A stretch of 64,000 bases of DNA from NCBI GenBank assembly GCA_030442055.1, contig JAUJEB010000001.1, forward strand, positions 1,612,001-1,676,000. Direction: 5' to 3'. Each line of letters begins with the position of its first letter. Position 1 is the stretch's first letter. The notes beneath the pieces were generated by a model. The model worked only from the letters and a program-made list of their open reading frames with translations, did no database searches and was not told the origin of the DNA. Made by a program: the position numbers and the translations under genes. Below are positions 57,658-64,000 of this stretch, piece after piece. This DNA is from Agaribacillus aureus (GTDB lineage: Bacteria; Bacteroidota; Bacteroidia; Cytophagales; Cyclobacteriaceae).

Positions 57658-58446
57658 CTATAGTACCTTTTCCAAAGGTAGTTGCAATAAGGTTGGGCCG
57701 AGAGAATAGGGGGCGATTTCGTAACTGTTATAATAAAGTAGTAGTTTACCCTGACTAATTCCGAAATTGTCGGATATCTTAAATTTTCCCTCCTCAAAAA
57801 AATACCCGGCCTCGCTAAGGTTTTCAGCATCAGCCAGCTTTTTGGTCTTCCTGAAGGCTTGTTCTGCCAATACCTCTAATTTCCCGGTATCCTTAATCAG
57901 TGCTTTCAAATTGATCTTTTCTCCGGTTCTGCTGTCAAAGTTCAAAAAACTGGTAAATTGATTGGGGTGAGCTCCGCCCATATATGAATTTTCATTGACT
58001 TGCAATGACAGATAATTGTTATCATTGTTGATGACTTCAACATCGATTTCAATTGACCAAGCCGGCACCTGTTGTTGCATAGCTTTCTTAAAATCCGCAA
58101 AATCGGCCAGAAACAATTTACAGGCCTTGTCAATACTGTTGAGCTTACCTTCCGGATTTAAAGCACTTGCCAGAATTGCTTTTTTTATTTCTTTATTCAA
58201 CCTTTCTTTATTTAAAGTTGCCGGCACATCCGTTATTTCAGGGAAGTTGATGATTATTTTAGCACAATGTTCAGGGGCATCGCTACAGGCGGGATCTTCA
58301 TCCCTAATACTTTTGGCTGTATAAACTACGACGCCGTCAACTGCTTCATCTACAATTTTTTCATCATTGTTCTTATTACTGCTATCTGTACATGAAAAAG
58401 AAACTATCGAAATAATCAAAATTGAAAAAATTGCTAGACTTCTCAT
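57658..58446 (-). CDS. DUF3298-containing lipoprotein (RsiV-like fold)
   Basis: A 262-residue lipoprotein with lipobox SIVSFSC and an acidic spacer. The later part resembles DUF3298 (INLKALIKDTGKLEVLAEQA, YFFEEGKFKISDNFGIS) with a preceding DUF4163-like region (YLSLQVNENSYMGGAHPNQF). In Firmicutes RsiV-like proteins bind lysozyme and regulate sigma factors; function in Bacteroidota is unknown. It converges with the icmF-osmC unit and is divergent from DUF2721. Confidence 0.8.
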   Translation of the reverse strand: MRSLAIFSILIISIVSFSCTDSSNKNNDEKIVDEAVDGVVVYTAKSIRDEDPACSDAPEHCAKIIINFPEITDVPATLNKERLNKEIKKAILASALNPEGKLNSIDKACKLFLADFADFKKAMQQQVPAWSIEIDVEVINNDNNYLSLQVNENSYMGGAHPNQFTSFLNFDSRTGEKINLKALIKDTGKLEVLAEQAFRKTKKLADAENLSEAGYFFEEGKFKISDNFGISQGKLLLYYNSYEIAPYSLGPTLLQLPLEKVL

Positions 58447-58543
58447 ATCTGTTTAATTGGGTCAATTTTTAAGAAATAAATGATAGGTTTAAAGTAAATT
58501 TAGTACTGGTTAAAATCCAATGATTGGTTAAACTTAATTTAAT

Positions 58544-58939
58544 ATGCTTTTAGATATTACCACACCGGCACTTTTATTTCCGGCCATAACGCTATTACTT
58601 CTGGCCTATACAAACCGTTTTCTGGCCATTGCCATGCTTATCAGGAATCTGCACAAACAACATCTTAACGACAAGGATCACACGATCATTATCCATCAAA
58701 TCAAAAATCTGAGAAGCAGGCTCAATATGATACGATATATGCAGGCCTTTGGTATCTTAAGTTTCTTTCTGGTAGTATTATGCATGTTTTTGTTGTTCAG
58801 AGAGTTTCCTGTTATCGCCAGCTACACCTTTGGGGGAAGCTTGATAGCCCTGCTTATTTCCCTGGGGATTTCGCTGGTTGAAACCCAAATTTCCACGCGG
58901 GCACTGAATATGGAATTAAGCGATATGGAGGAAAATTAA
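58544..58939 (+). CDS. DUF2721 family membrane protein
   Basis: A 131-residue protein with helices at about residues 5-30, 65-90 and 92-115. Ends with a polar tail. Conserved features are ALLFPAITLLLLAYTNRFLA, the RI..L charged region and GISLVETQISTRAL. DUF2721 is found in many bacteria without known function. It is followed, 4 bases beyond the stop, by a terminator hairpin that serves the opposite strand. Confidence 0.8.
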   Translation: MLLDITTPALLFPAITLLLLAYTNRFLAIAMLIRNLHKQHLNDKDHTIIIHQIKNLRSRLNMIRYMQAFGILSFFLVVLCMFLLFREFPVIASYTFGGSLIALLISLGISLVETQISTRALNMELSDMEEN

Positions 58940-58971
58940 AAAAGCCTTATCAATATTTAAATTGATAAGGC
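58938..58971 (-). terminator. Intrinsic terminator
   Basis: Perfect 11-bp stem GCCTTATCAAT (58944-58954) with ATTGATAAGGC (58961-58971), and on the minus strand a T run follows. It would end minus-strand transcription from the lipoprotein gene 240 bases away; it may also end the plus-strand gene. Confidence 0.75.
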
Positions 58972-59212
58972 CATATTACCTGCATTTAAATTATCACTAC
59001 TGCACATTTCCTAACTCAACTTCGCATTTTAAATCAGGTACTTCCCAACAATATCACGCCTCTTATCGCAATAAAATCATTGTGAGGTTTTTAATCCCTC
59101 TTCATCATTTATATCCTAAACGTGCTAACTCGATTGCTCAATCCACTTTTAATTATCAATGTGAGTTTTTTGTAAAAGTATTTTTCATAGGAAGTTTAGC
59201 TAAAGTAAAATT

Positions 59213-59647
59213 TTACCAATTGCCGAGCATTAAAATCAGATTAGTGGCTGTCAACGATTCGCCATCGCGAAATGCCTCCTCAATTTCATCCACTGACTGT
59301 TTATTCATATCGACTTTCAGCTTAAAGTTGATATTATTAAAATCTCTCTCGGCGGCAGCATTCAAATTAAAGCTGACATTTACAAAGTCGGTTTTGTCAT
59401 ATTTTTTTGGCTGGTATACCGTGTAATCCACCTCTCCATCTTCACCCACAACGCGCTGGCATTCATCCCAGATATTGATGCTTTTACCATAATAATATAG
59501 TTCAAGACTTTTGATAAATGTTTTCTCTCCTTCCTCTACCAAGAGGATTGGCGCATCCGGATTTACATCATCTTCCTTGCAGGAAGAAAAGGCCAATACC
59601 ATAAAAACCGGTAAGCCAAATAGCAATAGCTGTTTCATCACTTTCAT
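59213..59647 (-). CDS. Small lipoprotein of unknown function
   Basis: A 144-residue lipoprotein with signal FGLPVFMVLAFSSC and a mature part of strands and turns (EDDVNPDAPILLVEEG, YTVYQPKKYDKTDFV). No family recognised. It lies between a terminator and the two-component genes. The remaining 59648-60194 holds a 23-bp repeat (59919-59941) and a second terminator but no gene I can support. Confidence 0.75.
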   Translation of the reverse strand: MKVMKQLLLFGLPVFMVLAFSSCKEDDVNPDAPILLVEEGEKTFIKSLELYYYGKSINIWDECQRVVGEDGEVDYTVYQPKKYDKTDFVNVSFNLNAAAERDFNNINFKLKVDMNKQSVDEIEEAFRDGESLTATNLILMLGNW

Positions 59648-59918
59648 CTTTTCAAATTTTACTTTATTTCTTTCCTATCGTTACTGGTAAATCAATACAA
59701 CTGTAATCCTGTTTGGCGATCAATCCGTTAAAACCCAGGAATCCATCTGCAAAAGTGATGCGGAAATAACCATAACTGATAAATCTTAAACACAAACTAT
59801 ATGTAAAAAAGAACCTACCTCTCTGGTTGTTAACAGGGTCTTTAGCTGGTAATCAACACTGATTTTATTATATTAAATCTTCCATAATTTATATCAAAGT
59901 TAGCCTTATGTCCTGCGC

Positions 59919-59941
59919 AATTCAATAGAGTAAATGCTTAA
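59919..59941. repeat. 23-bp repeat, copy 1
   Basis: AATTCAATAGAGTAAATGCT and TAA. Identical to 60948-60970 except one base. Located about 270 bases upstream of the small lipoprotein gene. Confidence 0.6.
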
Positions 59942-60053
59942 TACAAAAATTAAGTATTTCAATTAGCATTATAAGATCTGCAAATTACCGCCTTCGTAAA
60001 AGCACCTAGTTTATGCAGGATTTTCCTACCGGAAACCGGTGAGTATGAGCAGT

Positions 60054-60093
60054 ATAAATAAAAAAAGCCCCGATCATCAAACATGATCGAGGC
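60054..60093 (-). terminator. Intrinsic terminator of the two-component operon
   Basis: Stem 60067-60077 with 60083-60093 (one mismatch) and, on the minus strand, a long T run. It lies about 100 bases after the stop of the response regulator gene. Confidence 0.85.
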
Positions 60094-60194
60094 CGAAAAC
60101 AATATGACTAGCCGGTATAATACTAGATAATTATGTAAACAATATCATTTATAGCCGATAGTGAAATGCTGTCTCCATTAACGGTCCAATAGCA

Positions 60195-60854
60195 TCAGAG
60201 TGTTATCAATTCATTTTTAATGGCATATTTAACCAGGTCTGCCGTACTTTTGGCATTAATCTTTTTCATAATGTGATTTCTATGCGCATCTACGGTTCTT
60301 ACGCTAATAAACAACTTGTCGGCCACTTCCCGGTTACTTTTACCTTCAGATATTAATTTCAAGACTTCCAGCTCCCTTTTACTGACGGTATCTTTATTTT
60401 TGCCAGCCGGCTTACTGCCCGTCTTTGATTGCACATAAAAATCCTGAAAAACGATCTTGGTTACCTGATGATTAAAAAACAACTCACCCTCGTAAACAGT
60501 TCTTATTGCATCCACCAGGACGGATTTTGGGGAGTCTTTTGGAAGATACCCCGATGCTCCCGAATTAATTCCATGTGCAATTAACTCACTATTAACCTCC
60601 ATCGACAATAAAATGATTTTTATGCGGGGATCGACCTGGTTAATGATCTTAGCAGTATCGATGCCAGTCAACCCGGGCATCATCACATCCATAACCACAA
60701 CATCAATATTGGCGGACGTAATGGCCTCGATTACCTCTTCACCATTTGATACGACACTTACAGTGTCGATATCTTCAACATTACTCAACATAGCGACAAT
60801 ACCTTCTCTCACCAACAGATGGTCATCTGCCACTAAAACATTAATTCTTTCCAT
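60195..60854 (-). CDS. NarL/FixJ-type response regulator (second copy)
   Basis: A 219-residue DNA-binding regulator from the ATG at 60854. Receiver: VLVADDHLLVREGIVAML, phospho-acceptor Asp in VVVMDVMMPGLTG, K in LPKDSPKSV. C-terminal LuxR HTH: SKRELEVLKLISEGKSNREV and RTVDAHRNHIMKKI. It is a close paralogue of 61046-61717, separated by 190 bases that include a 23-bp repeat. A kinase partner upstream is likely but not proven, since a second promoter may lie in the gap. Confidence 0.93.
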   Translation of the reverse strand: MERINVLVADDHLLVREGIVAMLSNVEDIDTVSVVSNGEEVIEAITSANIDVVVMDVMMPGLTGIDTAKIINQVDPRIKIILLSMEVNSELIAHGINSGASGYLPKDSPKSVLVDAIRTVYEGELFFNHQVTKIVFQDFYVQSKTGSKPAGKNKDTVSKRELEVLKLISEGKSNREVADKLFISVRTVDAHRNHIMKKINAKSTADLVKYAIKNELITL

Positions 60855-60947
60855 AATTATTTTTTTTAAATTCCAACAATAACTATTGTATAGAATACTA
60901 TAGCTGGACTGTAAACTCACTAATGAATTTATGTTGTAATTCAAGTA

Positions 60948-60970
60948 AATTCAATAGAGTAAATCCTTAA
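60948..60970. repeat. 23-bp repeat, copy 2
   Basis: AATTCAATAGAGTAAATCCT and TAA, 94 bases upstream of the second response regulator start. One difference from copy 1 at 59919-59941. Confidence 0.6.
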
Positions 60971-61045
60971 AAAATAAAATAGGTAATGCAACTAAATCAA
61001 TGTGATTCAGTAGGTTATACAACTAAGAAAGAATATGCAAAATGC

Positions 61046-61717
61046 TTAATCCAATTCGATAATATCGTTTTTGATAGCGTATTTTACCAATTCGGCGGTA
61101 TTATTAAGTTCCAGTTTTTGCATAATATGATTGCGATGCGCATCTACTGTTCTAACACTTATAAACAACTTTTCGGCGATCTGACTGTTACTGTACCCCG
61201 AGGCTATCAATTGGAGTACTTCCACCTCCCGGTTACTGATTTTTCCGGAACTGTAGTTCTTTTTGACTTTGTCGCTGCCCACCGATTTTTCATAGAACTG
61301 GTTAAATATTAGCTCCGAAACCTTGCTGTGAAAATACTTATCTCCTTTATAAACTGATCTTATCGCATTAATCAACACAACCTTATTAGAATCTTTCGGA
61401 ATGTATCCGGAAGAACCTACTTTTATGGCTTCCGATATAAAATCTTCTTTTACCTCCATAGAAAGAAAAATGATCTTTGCATCCGGGTGCTTTTCCTTTA
61501 TCATCTTTGCGGCTTCGAGCCCATTAAATTTTGGCATCATGATATCCATGATAATTACATCCGGCTGTAACTCATCGTTTTTACGAATTGCTTCTTCCCC
61601 GTCTACCGCTTCGCCAATAATCAGGATATCGCTTTCATTTTTCAACATGGCAACGATGCCATCCCGGATCAGGGCGTGATCGTCGACAATAAGGACTCTT
61701 ATTTCGTTCATAGGCAT
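61046..61717 (-). CDS. NarL/FixJ-type response regulator (first copy)
   Basis: A 223-residue regulator. Receiver VLIVDDHALIRDGIVAML, phospho-acceptor in VIIMDIMMPKFNG, K in IPKDSNKV; LuxR HTH with ISNREVEVLQLIASGYSNSQ and RTVDAHRNHIMQKL. Its ATG overlaps the histidine kinase stop by one base (TAATG), so kinase and regulator are translationally coupled and form a cognate pair. An ATG two codons later is also possible. Confidence 0.95.
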   Translation of the reverse strand: MPMNEIRVLIVDDHALIRDGIVAMLKNESDILIIGEAVDGEEAIRKNDELQPDVIIMDIMMPKFNGLEAAKMIKEKHPDAKIIFLSMEVKEDFISEAIKVGSSGYIPKDSNKVVLINAIRSVYKGDKYFHSKVSELIFNQFYEKSVGSDKVKKNYSSGKISNREVEVLQLIASGYSNSQIAEKLFISVRTVDAHRNHIMQKLELNNTAELVKYAIKNDIIELD

Positions 61718-64000
61718 TAATCATTTGACTCAAATGGAACATCTACTTTAATATAGGTGCCTGAGTTTTCCGCTGTTTCTATATAAAAAAATCCGTTCAC
61801 CAGGGTAGCCCGCTCTCTCATATTGCTAAGACCATTACTCCCCTTTCGAATATTCCCGTTTATATCGAACCCCTTGCCATTATCGGCAATGATGAGGGAG
61901 ATATTCTTTTCATCCTGGAAGAACTGCACTTTCGCCTGGCTTGCCCCGGAATGCTTAACAATGTTATTCATGGCTTCTTGCAAAATCCGGTAAATCGCCA
62001 GCAGAATATTTTCACTGGCTCTGATTTTCGGGCCTTTGTGATCAAACAAAATTTTGATATTGCTGATTTTCGCTGTTTGATTGCACAACATCTCAATGGC
62101 ATCCTCTATTCCCATCTTCTTAAGCACTATGGGCGCCAGGTTATTGGAGGTTCTCCTCACCTCCTCAATGGTCATTGACAAAATTTTATCGATCTCCTCA
62201 ATTTTTTCTTCTAATTCAGCCTTTTCAACTTGCTTAAAATCAAGGTTTAAAACCCGCTGCTTAATGGCAATCAGCATCTGCCCGATCCCATCGTGAATTT
62301 CCATAGCAATTCTCTTCCTTTCCATTTCCTGCCCTTCATACCTGGCTTCCTGCGCCTTTCTTCTTTGAGAAATATCTGATATTTCAGCTAAGAAAACCGG
62401 GGGAGTTTCTGATCTCAAATACTGTAGCCTGGCTTCTATAGGATAATCCGATCCATCTTTCCGGCGGTTGACGCCTTCGAATACAATTCCCTCTTCCTCA
62501 CCGGATTTCAAGAGCGATATCCACTCAGCCATTTTATCCCGGTCGATACCAATTTGTATGTCCACGGGGGTCAGCTGCTTTAATTCTTCAAGACTATAAC
62601 CGAGATTTTGCAAGGCGCTTTTGCTGGCCTGTATGAAAGACATGGTATCTTCCTTAAAAATATATAACTCGTTTAATGAACTATCCAGTATTCGTCCAAA
62701 ACGCTGTGCTACCTCCTCCGCCTGCTTCCGGTCGGTAATGTCCTGTACCCAACCAATCAATTGTACCGGCACACCATCATTCCCTAATATTACCTTTACA
62801 ATCAGATCAACAATACGTATCAACCCATCCGGTAAAACTATTCTATGCTCCAGCTCAAAGCCTTCCTTTTTAACAATGGATCGATTGATCGTCTTTTTCA
62901 ATAATTTCCGGTCTTCGGAAAAACTGAGTCTCAGATAAGAGGCGATGGATGTGGAAATCTGGCCGGGTTGATAACCGAAAATTCTGAACAATTGATCGGA
63001 CCATATTACCTTATTTTCGGAAATGGTCCATTTGAAGCTTCCAAGACGCACTATCTTTTGCGTTTCCAGCAACATGTTTTGGCTATCTTCCAGTTCCATT
63101 TGCGCGAGTTTTCTTTTGGTAATGTCCTGCATTAAGCCTCCATAGCTTTTAATCCCTCCGCTTTTGTCTGGTATAGCAAAGCCTCGGCCGCTTAGCCAGC
63201 GTATTCCCTTATCTCTGGTAATGATTCTGAACTCAATTTCAAACTGTCCGGGTTTATCACTATTCAACAGTTTTATCATGTATTCTTCCACATACTCCTG
63301 CTCATCCGGGTGCACATTTTCAAGAAACGAAAACGGATCGTCATATAAGTTTGCTATGGTCAACCCCCAAAACTTTTCGCAAGAAGAACTAATGTATTGC
63401 AATTTGTTGGTACCGGCCTCAATCATCCAAACAACCGCGTTGATGTTTTCCTCCAGCTGGTGGAGCCGCATCTCACTTTCAAACCTGGCTGCTTCAGCCA
63501 GCTTAAGGGTTGTAATATCATTGATTGCAACTCCAATAATCTGGTAATCAGGACTTTTAAGGGGATAAAAACTGATCAGAAAGTGCCGTATTTTATTCTC
63601 AGATACCGGTGTTCTTCCTTTAATTTCAAAGTTAAAAATCGGCCTGCCCGATTTAATAACCCTTCTTAAAAAAGTTTCCGATTTACGCGCAATTTCCGGG
63701 ACAACATCTTTAAACCGTTTTCCAACATTATCAGCTTGTGGCAATCCGGTTAATTGACTAAGCACTTTGTTGGCGGAAATGATATAAAAATCATGGTCGA
63801 GTACCGTAAACGCCACAGGAACCGTTTTGTAAACGGTGTCCAGCAATATCCATGGTTTTTCCCTCCCTTTCCCTTTTAGTTGCGTTGCATATCCGGGTTC
63901 CATACTGGCAGTAGTCACCTTTAGAATACCTGACACCACCGTCGGTTTACCGTTTTCATGGGTTTTGGTCACTTTACCTTTATCTGATACCCACACCCAG
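61717..64000 (-). CDS. Multi-PAS sensor histidine kinase (N-terminus beyond window)
   Basis: The frame is open to the window edge; an in-frame GTG at 63996 is not the true start because a PAS-like WV..KG..T...NGKP sequence already runs there. Several PAS/PAC repeats follow (FKDVVPEIARKSETFLRR; GGLMQDITKRKL; QLIGWVQDITDRKQAEE; EISDISQRRKAQEARYEG). The C-terminus is a NarX-type kinase: H-box ERKRIAMEIHDGIGQML and HATPase ADNGKGFD with GLSNMRERATLVNG. It is directly coupled to the response regulator. No membrane segment is visible in this part, so sensing may be cytoplasmic. Confidence 0.93.
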   Translation of the reverse strand, partial: WVWVSDKGKVTKTHENGKPTVVSGILKVTTASMEPGYATQLKGKGREKPWILLDTVYKTVPVAFTVLDHDFYIISANKVLSQLTGLPQADNVGKRFKDVVPEIARKSETFLRRVIKSGRPIFNFEIKGRTPVSENKIRHFLISFYPLKSPDYQIIGVAINDITTLKLAEAARFESEMRLHQLEENINAVVWMIEAGTNKLQYISSSCEKFWGLTIANLYDDPFSFLENVHPDEQEYVEEYMIKLLNSDKPGQFEIEFRIITRDKGIRWLSGRGFAIPDKSGGIKSYGGLMQDITKRKLAQMELEDSQNMLLETQKIVRLGSFKWTISENKVIWSDQLFRIFGYQPGQISTSIASYLRLSFSEDRKLLKKTINRSIVKKEGFELEHRIVLPDGLIRIVDLIVKVILGNDGVPVQLIGWVQDITDRKQAEEVAQRFGRILDSSLNELYIFKEDTMSFIQASKSALQNLGYSLEELKQLTPVDIQIGIDRDKMAEWISLLKSGEEEGIVFEGVNRRKDGSDYPIEARLQYLRSETPPVFLAEISDISQRRKAQEARYEGQEMERKRIAMEIHDGIGQMLIAIKQRVLNLDFKQVEKAELEEKIEEIDKILSMTIEEVRRTSNNLAPIVLKKMGIEDAIEMLCNQTAKISNIKILFDHKGPKIRASENILLAIYRILQEAMNNIVKHSGASQAKVQFFQDEKNISLIIADNGKGFDINGNIRKGSNGLSNMRERATLVNGFFYIETAENSGTYIKVDVPFESND

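Noticed and set aside
58962-59426. 154-residue plus-strand frame
   Set aside because: Starts in the terminator, is antisense to the small lipoprotein gene and has no domain.

Overview
The window is a chromosomal segment of a Bacteroidota bacterium, most likely order Cytophagales. Pointers are a gliding-motility/type IX secretion C-terminal (CHU_C type) protein, a DUF4494 protein, a three-gene Bacteroidota-type succinate dehydrogenase, a fused isobutyryl-CoA mutase (IcmF), many lipoproteins with SC or GC lipoboxes, weak Shine-Dalgarno sequences and moderate GC content. All names rest on motif recognition by eye; no database search was run.

Positions 1-17.3 kb are accessory DNA. A partial TPR-CHAT protease-like gene opens the window (1-2782, minus). 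Then come a decayed reading frame (3088-3396), an orphan 123-residue gene, a DoxX-like gene, a VOC protein, and an SDR-like protein whose YxxxK catalytic pair is replaced. At 5.9-7.3 kb two 308-bp elements with 29-bp terminal inverted repeats flank a second DoxX gene. Next is a cluster of TIR-like genes: a DUF3892-TIR fusion, a ThsB-like TIR, and half of a third TIR stranded in frame behind a stop codon. Two decayed tyrosine-recombinase C-termini lie around this block. A lone AbiEi-type antitoxin sits behind a perfect operator-like palindrome.

The most interesting region is 10.3-16.8 kb. Tightly packed minus-strand genes encode an amino-DNA methyltransferase, a sigma-70 region-2-like protein, a small acidic-tailed helical protein, an ImmA/IrrE-type zinc protease, a NurA-like nuclease and a HerA-like ATPase, possibly followed by a mini GIY-YIG-like protein. 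I read it as a candidate DNA-modification/anti-invader system with its own regulators. It ends beside tRNA-Glu(TTC), and an imperfect copy of the tRNA 3' flank lies about 7.9 kb away, as expected for an island.

From 17.5 kb the DNA is mostly housekeeping: gap; an overlapping NAD-salvage operon (pncB, PRPP synthetase, Nudix, pncA); a YebC-like gene; a DMT transporter; a nitroreductase; a peroxiredoxin; a LolD-like ATPase; sucC; an SRPBCC protein; a 2OG-Fe(II) oxygenase; an alpha/beta-hydrolase; a metzincin-HEAT lipoprotein; a membrane-anchored redoxin; a TPM-TPM-LemA operon; sdhCAB; the CHU_C protein; fabD; folK; sppA; bioB; an OmpA-type lipoprotein; a GAF histidine kinase; DUF4494; a THUMP methyltransferase; a membrane patatin; icmF-osmC; a DUF3298 lipoprotein; DUF2721; a small lipoprotein; and a PAS histidine kinase (cut by the window end) with two NarL-type response regulators.
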